64,000 nt of DNA. It comes from Adiantum capillus-veneris. Lineage: Eukaryota > Streptophyta > Polypodiopsida > Polypodiales > Pteridaceae. The notes under the pieces were generated by a model. That model searched no databases. It saw only the letters and a list, made by a program, of their open reading frames with translations, and was not told the origin of the DNA. The DNA lies in the NCBI GenBank assembly GCA_014529385.2, contig CM043958.1, positions 127,871,317-127,935,316 on the forward strand, read 5' to 3'. A program made the position numbers and the translations under genes. Below, in pieces: positions 55,971 to 64,000 of the stretch (position 1 is the first letter of the stretch; the number at the start of each line of letters is the position of its first letter).

Positions 55971-58391
55971 TCAAGCTATATCTTTTCGCAGTTCTTTGGG
56001 TGGAAAACCATTAACTAAGAAGTTAACAATCTTTTCACTCCATTCAGGCATTGTCTCAACAATGAACAAAGGAGTATCAGGCAATTCATCATCAACCCCC
56101 GTAGGAGCTTCGCCATTAGGGATACGAGATAAATGATCTGCCATGACATGTTTCCTCCCAGGCCTCACAACAATGGTGAAGTCAAACTCAAGAAGAATTA
56201 ACAACCATCGTGTAATTCGACTTGTGGAACACGACTTGTTTACCAAATATAGCAATGCTTGATGATCAACATAAAACACAAACTTGGTAGCAAGAAGGTA
56301 ATAGCGAAATTTCTTTACTGCGTAAATCATAGCTAGACCTTCGCGCTCTGTAGTAGTGTAGTTCATCTCGGCATCATTTAATTGGCGACTTGCAAAGCTA
56401 ATAGGGTAGCCCAATTTATGTTCTCCTGGTTGAGTTAGAACACACCCAATAGAAAAATTTGATGCATCAATATGCACATGAAAAGGTACATTCCAATCGG
56501 GTGTTCGCAGGATTGGAGCACTTGTTAGGGCCTTCTTTAATAATTCATAAGATTGATGACATTCTTCCGTCCAGTGAAACTCGATAAGAAGCTTGTACAA
56601 TGGACGCGCTATCTCGGCAAAGTTTAAAATAAATCTTCCATAATAACCAACATGGCCCATAAAGCTTTGAACTCCTTTATAGTTCGTAGGTGGTGGAAAA
56701 TCGGCAATGGCTTTAATCTTACTCTCATCTATGGATATCCCGTTCTTGGACACTATATGCCCTAGAATGACTCCATGCTTAACCCAAAATTGGCATTTGA
56801 AAGGGTTCAATGAGATGCGATAAAATCTGCACCTTTCAAATATTTTTTGTAGATATAACAAATGCTTCTCCCAAGAAGAATAAACACGAAGGTCGTCTAG
56901 GAAAGCTTCACAAAACTCCCTTAGAAATTCTTTAAACGCAGTGTTTATTAATCGTTGGAATGTAGCAGGGGCATTCGTTAAGCCAAAATCCATAACACGA
57001 AATGCAAACACTCCAAACTCTGAGATAAAAGCAGTTTTAGCTTGGTCCTCTAATGCAATTGTGATTTGATTGTAACCAGAGTACCCATCTAAAAAGCTAT
57101 AAGCTTCCTTGCCCGCAACTCTTTCAAGCACATGTTCTGAATATGGCAAGGGATAATGATCTCTCCTAGTAGTTGCATTAACTTTCTTGAGGTCCACGCA
57201 CACTCTTAGTTTCCCATTATTTTTTGGCACAATGACTATTGGAGAAACCCATTTTGAGTGCTCAATAGGGTATATGAATCCACATTGGATAAGTTTTTCA
57301 ATCTCCTCTTGTACAATTTTGGCGTACTTAGGATTCATTGGATAGGGTCGTTGCTGGACGGGTTTAGCAGTGTTGATCATGGGAATTGTATGTTGCACCA
57401 CAGAAGGTGGAACGCCCTTCATGTCGTGATATGTCCAAGCAAAGATATCCTTGTATTCCTTGAGGAGCTCCTTAAGTACAGCCTCTTCAGTTTCGGTAAG
57501 GTCTTGAGCAATAAAGACTGGTTTAGACTCCTCACCTGGTTCTGCTAATTCTATCTCTTTAACTACCGCTGGACCATTATAGACTCCATTGCTTCCATTA
57601 GTAGGTATTCGCTGGGCTTTGGCATACACAACCTTTCGCTCCCCCGTGGTATAAGATTTAAAATTTTCAGGAGCCGTATGTAAGTCAGCAGGCTCTTGTC
57701 CTGACGGAGACCTTTCTTTTAGTTCTGCCTCCTTTTGTTGTTGTGCTAACTCTCGGTTTTGACATCTTCTTAAAGTTCGACTCAATTTCGGCTCTGTAAC
57801 CTCCAGTTGAGCGAGGTCAATGGGTCGCGGGCTGCACCACATGACACTCTGGAGATGTTCACCCCAATTGTCTACTAGCTTTCGATGAGCATCACATGCC
57901 CCTAGATAGCTAAGCCATTCTGCAGTAGATCTTTCCTTGTTTATCCTAGCTCTCACATTTGCTCGATATCGTCGTCTCTTATATGACCTTTGTTTCTTGT
58001 TAAGGTTTTGATTTTGGTAAATGTTTGAACTCGACTCGCTTGATAGGTCTTCGCTTGTATCTTCTTCACTCTCATATAAATTACCATAGATGGTCGTACT
58101 AGACCTTGAGTATTCAGTTTCTATACTTGGCTCACTCGATGTTTCCTCAGGTTCTGAATCCATTTCTCCCTGAGATTCCGTTTCTGATGTGTATTGGCCT
58201 GAAGCCTTTGAGGAATCATCGGTTTCACTCTCAGGTAGGTGTGCCTCTTTCTTATCATCGGATGTTACATGTGCTACACCTAACATGTTTACTGGTGCAA
58301 TGTGTGGTATCTCTTCCCCATCTGGTGTTACCCAGGTTGTTCCTCTCATCTCGGCCATCGTTTGGCTTCGACAAAGTTCTGCGCAGGCCAT
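55971..58391 (-). CDS. Tat-like reverse transcriptase-RNase H
   Basis: An 806-residue open frame. Residues 1 to about 290 are an acidic, Ser-rich linker with a basic patch (RSYKRRRYRANVRARINKER). A conserved pre-RT segment follows (PVFIAQDLTETEEAVLKELL, YKDIFAWTYHDMKG). RT: CGFIYPIEHSKWVSPIVIVP, KLRVCVDLKKVNATTRRDHY, FLDGYSGYNQI, FGLTNAPATFQ, and the catalytic FLDD at about 56,903-56,892. RNase H: FHVHIDASNFSIGCVLTQ, TTTEREGLAMIYAVKKFRYY, FYVDHQALLYL and VMADHLSRI. Only one RNase H is seen. A TAG lies three codons before the first Met. It copies the element RNA into DNA in the cytoplasmic particle. Confidence 0.93.
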   Translation of the reverse strand: MACAELCRSQTMAEMRGTTWVTPDGEEIPHIAPVNMLGVAHVTSDDKKEAHLPESETDDSSKASGQYTSETESQGEMDSEPEETSSEPSIETEYSRSSTTIYGNLYESEEDTSEDLSSESSSNIYQNQNLNKKQRSYKRRRYRANVRARINKERSTAEWLSYLGACDAHRKLVDNWGEHLQSVMWCSPRPIDLAQLEVTEPKLSRTLRRCQNRELAQQQKEAELKERSPSGQEPADLHTAPENFKSYTTGERKVVYAKAQRIPTNGSNGVYNGPAVVKEIELAEPGEESKPVFIAQDLTETEEAVLKELLKEYKDIFAWTYHDMKGVPPSVVQHTIPMINTAKPVQQRPYPMNPKYAKIVQEEIEKLIQCGFIYPIEHSKWVSPIVIVPKNNGKLRVCVDLKKVNATTRRDHYPLPYSEHVLERVAGKEAYSFLDGYSGYNQITIALEDQAKTAFISEFGVFAFRVMDFGLTNAPATFQRLINTAFKEFLREFCEAFLDDLRVYSSWEKHLLYLQKIFERCRFYRISLNPFKCQFWVKHGVILGHIVSKNGISIDESKIKAIADFPPPTNYKGVQSFMGHVGYYGRFILNFAEIARPLYKLLIEFHWTEECHQSYELLKKALTSAPILRTPDWNVPFHVHIDASNFSIGCVLTQPGEHKLGYPISFASRQLNDAEMNYTTTEREGLAMIYAVKKFRYYLLATKFVFYVDHQALLYLVNKSCSTSRITRWLLILLEFDFTIVVRPGRKHVMADHLSRIPNGEAPTGVDDELPDTPLFIVETMPEWSEKIVNFLVNGFPPKELRKDIA

Positions 58392-58454
58392 TTTTGACTA
58401 CGTGGTCTCAGCGGGAGCAGATCCGACTCTGCAAATTTGGGGTTTCAGCCTATG

Positions 58455-58462
58455 ACTGCAGG
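58455..58462. other. Right rearrangement junction, 8-bp microhomology
   Basis: ACTGCAGG, the inverse of 13,935-13,942. Ty3 pol leader (minus) lies to the left and copia leader (plus) to the right. Confidence 0.55.
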
Positions 58463-59276
58463 TGCTGAGGATATCTGCACTTCCAGAGTGTTGATTTGTG
58501 GCTGTCTACACAACAAAGGACGGCTCATAGTTCTTGGAGGCGTGTCACATACGACACGGACGCATCTACACACAGATTGTAGGCGACATCCACTAGTTCA
58601 TCAGGTAGCTTGTGTTTGCTGCTTGATATTCCAGATTTCATCCTAACATTGCAGGTACTTCCACATGGGATGTATTGTCAGAGATGATGTATGTCTGTTG
58701 AGGGTTTGCTGGCTGTGAGTCACGCAGCAAACAACCATTGCAGCGGTTACAGCATACATTGGGAAATTTGTGGATGTATGACTTTGTGGGAAGTCTATGT
58801 ACTGTCAGATTTACTGCAGCCTTTGTTGAGGGTCGAGTGAGGTTTTATTGAGCTGGGGGATTCTTGAATGTTGAGATTCTTTCGGTGATACAGGTCTTGG
58901 AGCGATCCCTCGAGCACCCTTAGATAGGCAGCTATGATGTATTGACTGTGAGTTAGACAGTTGGGATTGCATCTTTGCTTTACCGCCGTTGAGGCATTGT
59001 CGCAGTCTATGCTTACAGGACAGTGAGAGACAGTACAGGTGCAGGACAGGTTTACCCACGGCTTACAGTGTTAGAGAGACAGTGGTTTTTTGAGCTTTTT
59101 TTGGTCTGTTTTTGAGTACACCATAGCCATTTTACAAAGGAGACTCTGCCAAAATTTCTGCAGAATCTGAAGCTTTCTTGGTTCATTTGACAGGTTGATA
59201 TTCGTTCAGAGGTCAGTTTACAGGGGAAACTCTGCCGAATTTTTCCCAGGAAAGTAAACTACTGTGAAGCGTAGCT
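58463..59276 (+). other. 5' leader of the copia element
   Basis: About 0.8 kb without believable ORFs, leading to the gag ATG at 59,277. No LTR or PBS occurs in it. Confidence 0.7.
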
Positions 59277-60164
59277 ATGGCTGGATCACAGGACACTGCT
59301 CTTTACAATATCAAGAAGCTGGATGGAACCAATTTCCCATTGTGGAAGAAGCAGATTTGGCACGTGTTGGTACAAAAGAAGCAGATAAAACCTATAAAGC
59401 TCAAGGGGATAAAACCAGAAGATATGGACGGAGATGAATGGAGCGAAATGGATGAATTGGCACTTTCTACCATTATGCTGACTTTGGCAAAAAGCGTTTA
59501 CTTCAATGTAGCAGACGAGATGTCGGCTTATCAAGCATGGTTAAAGCTCAGTGATCTTTATGAGAAGCAGAGTGCAGCTTCACAGGTATACTGGCTTAAG
59601 AAGCTTGTTGACTTGAAGATGAAAGAAGGGACACCTATGCCCAATCATCTAAATGAATTCAACACAATCTACAGTCAGTTGTCAGCTCAAGGTGTCAAGT
59701 TTGATGAACCTGTTAGAGCTATGTTTCTATTGATCACATTGCCGGAAAGTTGGGACACTTTTCTCACAGCTTTGAGTAATTCTGCACCTCCAGATGGTTT
59801 GAGCATAGCAGGTGTAGAAGGAAGTCTGCTTACTGAAGAAACCAATATAAAGACAATGGACAAAGGCAAAGGAACAACCTTAGTTGTCAGGGGAAGGACC
59901 AAAGAAAAGTACAAAGGTGGAAAGAGGAATCAGTCTCGTAGAAAGTCCCACAGTGCTAAAGGCAAGAGTGACATAGAATGCTACCATTGTGGCAAGAAGG
60001 GTCATATGAAAAGAGACAGCAGAGAATGGAAAGCTGAAAAAGTCAAAGAGAAAGCTGAAGACCATGGTGAGAAGAAGAAGTCCTCAGTGAAGATTCAAGA
60101 AATAAATGTGACAAACACTGTTGCAGAGGATGAGAGTCTAGTGTCAGAGACATCTACTTTTTGA
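59277..60164 (+). CDS. Copia gag
   Basis: 295 residues, starting MAGSQDTALYNIKKLDGTNF at the first ATG. It carries the UBN2 gag domain (FPLWKKQIWHVLVQKK, YWLKKLVDLKMKEGTPM, MFLLITLPESWDTFLTAL). The zinc knuckle near residue 237 reads CYHCGKKGHMKRDS, so the fourth ligand Cys is replaced by Ser. The frame ends at TGA 60,162-60,164, and pol is in the -1 frame beginning at the same place. That is either a mutation or an unusual frameshift site (ACTTTTTGA). It forms the particle coat. Confidence 0.88.
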   Translation: MAGSQDTALYNIKKLDGTNFPLWKKQIWHVLVQKKQIKPIKLKGIKPEDMDGDEWSEMDELALSTIMLTLAKSVYFNVADEMSAYQAWLKLSDLYEKQSAASQVYWLKKLVDLKMKEGTPMPNHLNEFNTIYSQLSAQGVKFDEPVRAMFLLITLPESWDTFLTALSNSAPPDGLSIAGVEGSLLTEETNIKTMDKGKGTTLVVRGRTKEKYKGGKRNQSRRKSHSAKGKSDIECYHCGKKGHMKRDSREWKAEKVKEKAEDHGEKKKSSVKIQEINVTNTVAEDESLVSETSTF

Positions 60165-63100
60165 AGAATACAATCGACTTAGCTCTTCTTACAGCATCTG
60201 ATGGAAATGCACTGAGTGACTGGATTATAGACTCAGGGGCATCACTTCATGTGTCTCCAAACAAGGAGTGGTTTACCTCTTATGTTACCACTAAAGATCA
60301 TGTTCGGCTAGGCAATGGGCAGACATGTGAGATCTTAGGTGTTGGAGATGTTCAATTGAAATTTCAGAATGGCTCTTCTTTCACGTTGAAGAATGTGAGA
60401 CATGTTCCCGCAATTACAAAGAGCTTGATCAGCACAGGTTTACTTGATGATGCTGGCTACGTCACCACTTTTGGACAGAACATGTGGAAGATATCCAAGG
60501 GTTCTATGACAGTAGCACATGGAGTAAAGTCTGGAGGACTTTACATGATTTATGTATCAAATGTCTCTAAAAATGTAATCAATGTAACCGAGCAACCGAA
60601 CGTTTCTTTGTGGCATAGCCGGTTAGGACATATGTCCAAGAAGGGAATGGAAATCTTGTCTCGTTCTGGTTATTTGCCTGGCTTGTCATTTAATGATTTT
60701 GAATTCTGTGAACGTTGTCTGTATGGTAAGCAAACACAACATCCACATAAGCATAGAAGCAGTAGAAGAGATACACAGTTGGCACTTGTTCATAGTGATT
60801 TGTGTGGACCTATGCCTAACCTATCTCTAGGGGGAGCTTCTGAATTTATGACATTTATAGATGATTACTCGAGGAAAGTATGGGTTTACTTTCTCAAGCA
60901 CAAGGATGAAGCGTTTAGTGTTTTCAAAACGTTTGTGACACTTGTGGAGAATCAGAGTGGCAAGAAGCTTAAATGCTTACGCACTGACAATGGTGGAGAG
61001 TATGTTTCAAAGGCCTTTCAGGACTTTTGTGAGTCAAAAGGTATAAAACGTGAACTTACTGCTCCTTACAATCCTCCTCAAAATGGTGTTGCTGAGAGGA
61101 TGAATAGGACCATACAAGAGAAGGTCAGAAGTATGTTGTCTAATGCACAGCTGCCAAATGGGTTTTGGGCTGAAGCTGTATCAACAGCTGTTCATATTAT
61201 AAATAGATCTCCTAGCAAGGTTTTGCAGATGGATTTAGTGGCAGAAATGGTATGGTCAGGCAAGGTGCCCTCATACAAGCATCTCAGAGTCTTTGGTTGT
61301 GAGGCATATACTCACGTTGCAAAGGAATTTAGGAACAAACTTGAGCCAAAGAGTAGAAAGTGCATCTTTCTAGGCTATGGTAATTCTGGTGAGATGGGGT
61401 ACAGACTTTGGGATCCCGAATCCAGAAAGGTTATCCGCAGCAATGATGTTCACTTTAATGAAGACAAATATCATTCTAAACCAGAGAGGGTTGAGGAGAT
61501 TAGAAGAGTTGTCTTCCAAGAAGATGGACCTGCACGTGCAAGACAAAATGTCAGGGCTCAAGAGGAGCAAGGACATGATAGAGTGGAACCACAGGTTGTG
61601 GCTGATCCTGAGCCACCTATTGTGCGTAGATCTGGACGTATCACGCGACCTCCTGATCGGTTTGTTCCGTCTATGAACTATGTCATGTTGACTGATTGCA
61701 ATGAGCCTTCATGTTACAAGAAAGCACTGCAAATGAAGGACTCCGGGAATTGGCAATTGGCCATGCAGTCAGAGATGATAGCTCTACATAAAAACCAGAC
61801 ATGGAAGCTAGTTAAATTACCACAGGGAAAAAAGGCTCTACCTTGTAAATGGGTTTACAGGTATAAGATCACCGCTCATGATAGTCAGCCAAAGTACAAA
61901 GCAAGGCTTGTTGCCAAGGGCTTTAAGCAAGAACAAGGCATTGACTACGATGAATTCTTCTCTCCGGTGGTCAAGATGACTACATTGAGATTCTTTCTTG
62001 CATTGGTTGCCATGTTAGATTTGGTGTTGCACCAAACAGATGTCAAGACAACGTTCTTGCATGGTGATTTAGATGTGGAAATTTACATGCAGCAGCCAGA
62101 AGGGTTTGTTGAGAAAGGCAAGGAAGATTTGGTATGCCAGTTGTTAAAGAGTCTTTATGGCTTAAAACAATCACCGAGGGCATGGTACCATAAATTCCAC
62201 AATGCTATCTCAAGGCTACAAACGTAGTGAGTTCAATCACTGTCTATATACAAAGAAGGCTAAGGATGGTAGTTGGCTGATCCTTATTTTGTATGTGGAT
62301 GACATGTTGATTGCTGGCAAGCACTTGGAAGAAATTTCAGCTTTGAAGTCAAAGATGGCAAAATCGTTTGACATGAAAGACATGGGTGAGGCAAGTCATA
62401 TACTTGGTATGCGCATTGAGAGAGACAGATCAAATAAGTTGATTTGGTTATCTCAAACAGAGTATATTGACAAGGTTTTGCAACGTTTCAATATGGAGAA
62501 GGGAAAGGCATTGAGTGTTCCATTGCCACCATATGTGAAACTTAGCAAACAAGATTGTCCTGTGTCTGAGGAAGAACAGGCTGAAATGGATAAGATTCCA
62601 TATGCTTCTGTAGTGGGTAGTTTGATGTATGCAATGATTGCTACTCGCCTAGACATTGCATTTGCAGTGGGAGTAGTAAGTCGATACATGTCAAACCCAG
62701 GCAAGAAACATTGGGAGGCAGTGAAAGGAATATTGAGATACCTGAAAGCTACAAAGAGTATGCGCATATGCTATGGGAGTTAGGAGCTAAGTGTAAAGGG
62801 TTTTACAGAATCAGATTATGCAGGTGACTTAGACAACCGAAGGTCTACGTCAGGGTATGTCTTTACATTGGCTGGTGGAGCAGTATCATGGCGTTCTAGA
62901 TTACAAGATTATGTTACTCAGTCTACTACAGAGGCTGAATATGTTGTAGCATCAGAGGCATGCAAAGAATCGATTTGGCTTAATTGACTAGTAACAGATT
63001 TGGGAATCAAAGAACAGATGCCTGTGTTATATTGTGATAGTCAGAGTGCTATACAATTGGCTCGCAATCCAATTTATCACTCAAAGACAAAGCATGTGGA

Positions 63101-63251
63101 TGTGAAGTATCATTTCATCAGGGAAATGCTCGAGGATAAGCAAATTCAGCTTGTCAAAGTTCACACCACAAAAAGTCCTGCTGATCTACTTACAAAAGGA
63201 CTTCCCTTAGAGAGCTTTGCGCATTTTCGCAAGCAGTTAGGTGTAGGGTAG
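60161..63251 (+). pseudogene. Copia pol: protease, integrase, RT, RNase H
   Basis: Protease WIIDSGASLHVSPN with DSGA at 60,230-60,241. Pre-integrase LWHSRLGHMSKKGMEIL and CERCLYGKQ. Integrase LVHSDLCGPMPNLS, FIDDYSRKVW, CLRTDNGGEYVS and the NPPQNGVAERMNRT region. RT CKWVYRYKITAHDSQPKYKA, then after a one-base shift near 62,210 the palm LYVDDMLIAG (YVDD at 62,292-62,303). RNase H SGYVFTLAGGAVSWRSRL, ending PADLLTKGLP. The shift at 62,210, a TAG at 62,781 and a TGA near 62,985 inactivate it, although all catalytic motifs remain. It overlaps gag by four bases. Confidence 0.92.
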
Positions 63252-63340
63252 TACATCACTTCTCTACATCTCTTGTATATTAGCTTGTATAGTAACTTCT
63301 CTCACACTTAAAGTACCACATTGGACTTTAAGTGGGAGGT

Positions 63341-63532
63341 TGTTGGGGTATAAAGCCCAATGTGGTCGCCCAGGTAAGTGGGCGGGCCGCCAGGTATGTA
63401 CACATATTCTTTTGTAAAAACCTAATAAGAACTCACTATGCTCTACACATTACAGTAGAGCGAGTTCACCATATCGTCGTGCTCTTCTTCTCGTACTCTC
63501 TCTCGCATCGCACTTCCGCTGGTACTCCTTCA
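63341..63532 (+). repeat. Copia 3' LTR
   Basis: 192 bp, TGTTGGGGTATA to CTCCTTCA, right after the PPT. It differs from the minus-strand LTR at 13,979-14,170 at four positions (2.1%). It is followed by TTTAT (63,533-63,537), the same five bases that flank the other LTR on its outer side. Confidence 0.95.
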
Positions 63533-63537
63533 TTTAT

Positions 63538-64000
63538 CCCATCAAGTTGTAAGAAAATAATCAAGACAGGTGGAGATGTATTTGAGATGTTTTTGGAGCC
63601 TTTAATAGATGATCTAGAATCCCTCTATATTTGGAAGGTATAGATGTGACCTATGACTATCCCGTTGACAAGATATTTGGTGAAGCAACACAGATGACAA
63701 AGGATTGCAAATTACGTGCCATGGTGATGATGGTTACTGAAGATCATCCTGCCCAATGTAAAATTGGGATGAATGGTGGCCAAGAGTTTTGTAGGAGAGA
63801 CAAGGTCCAAGCCACCCTGACATAGAATGAGGGGAGAGGAGAAAGATGATACATCTACGACAGAAATTGAGAAAAATCTTGATACAAGCCCATCAAGAGA
63901 AGAACTCAGGATATGATTGTGGCATTAGATGAAGCAAAACGTTGTTCTACTAATGTAGAGAAAGAAGTAGTTTGGAAAAGAGCTGGTCTTTGAAGAAAAT
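63538..64000 (+). pseudogene. Tnp2/CACTA-like transposase, second half
   Basis: DVFEMFLEPLIDDLESLYIW (about 63,573-63,632), then IDVTYDYPVDKIFG and KLRAMVMMVTEDHPAQCKIG up to about 63,770. These match the Tnp2 stretch IDxFLxPLxxELxxLW...V.TYD...F.LRA.L....D.PA. The frame changes near 63,640, and the rest (to about 63,960, TEIEKNLDTSPSREEL) is degenerate. It directly continues the reading path that stops at 14,176 on the minus strand, with the copia element inserted in between. It runs out of the window. Confidence 0.7.

Larger units (their letters stand above)
50779..58454 (-). mobile_element. Tat-like Ty3 element, right half (pol to 3' LTR)
   Basis: Minus-strand order from 58,391: linker, RT, RNase H, integrase, a second protease, an accessory ORF, a long 3' region, a PPT and a 3' LTR. 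Gag, first protease, PBS and 5' LTR are absent and are found at 7,613-13,934 on the plus strand. One frame runs from 58,391 to 53,415 (about 1,659 codons) with only two stops. That is little damage compared with the gag half. Confidence 0.88.
58463..63537 (+). mobile_element. Copia element without its 5' LTR
   Basis: Leader (58,463-59,276), gag, pol, PPT (AAGTGGGAGG, about 63,330-63,339), 3' LTR and the flank TTTAT. The missing LTR and PBS are at 13,943-14,170 on the minus strand. Together the parts give an ordinary copia length of about 5.3 kb. Confidence 0.92.

Noticed and set aside
62202-62783. Separate gene at the 3' part of copia pol
   Set aside because: It is the continuation of RT after a one-base frameshift, not an independent gene.

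Overview
This is nuclear DNA of a large, repeat-rich land-plant genome. The evidence is plant-type Ty3 (Tat-like and chromovirus), Ty1/copia, LINE and CACTA families, PPR-type relics, and one intron-bearing host gene with a plant-specific Ole e 1 domain. The LINE reverse transcriptase around 16.8 kb and the DMYAKCG-type PPR relics make me favour a fern or other seed-free vascular plant, but only weakly. I see only one host gene that looks functional (33.7-34.9 kb, minus strand). Almost everything else is mobile elements in various states of decay, plus satellite and low-complexity DNA.

Layout. 0-6.6 kb: ends of Ty3 elements, including an integrase with chromodomain at the left edge and a Tat-like pol fragment on the minus strand. 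6.6-7.6 kb: GC-rich DNA with CACGTGG hairpins. 7.6-13.9 kb: left half (LTR, tRNA-Asp PBS, gag, protease) of a Tat-like Ty3 element. 13.9-14.2 kb: a lone copia 5' LTR with PBS, minus strand. 14.2-15.9 kb: first half of a Tnp2/CACTA transposase, minus. 16-33 kb: LINEs, PPR relics, a solo LTR and a gag-only LTR element. 33.5-35.1 kb: the Ole e 1 gene. 35.7-40.4 kb: a second copia element, minus. 40.4-43.9 kb: gag and leader of another Ty3 element. 43.9-46.6 kb: a tandem array of about 185-bp palindromic monomers. 46.6-49.1 kb: CTAA-type low-complexity DNA. 49.4-49.6 kb: a CACTA terminus. 50.8-58.4 kb: right half of the Tat-like element (3' LTR, accessory ORF, second protease, integrase, RT-RNase H), minus. 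58.5-63.5 kb: a copia element without its 5' LTR, plus strand. 63.5-64 kb: the second half of the Tnp2 transposase.

The main result is that the halves at about 14 kb and about 58 kb complement each other. If the roughly 44.5 kb between 13,943 and 58,454 is turned over, one complete Ty3 element (about 14 kb, LTRs about 2.5% different), one complete copia element (about 5.3 kb, LTRs 4 of 192 bases different, with matching 5-bp target duplications TTTAT) and one continuous transposase reading path all appear together. The window therefore carries either a real paracentric-type inversion younger than both insertions or an assembly inversion.

Two other structures deserve attention. The palindromic satellite has monomers that are near-perfect 66-bp stem hairpins. 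The Tat-like element has a second retropepsin (DTGA) after its integrase, followed by an unknown 152-residue ORF, in addition to its usual DGGA protease before the RT.
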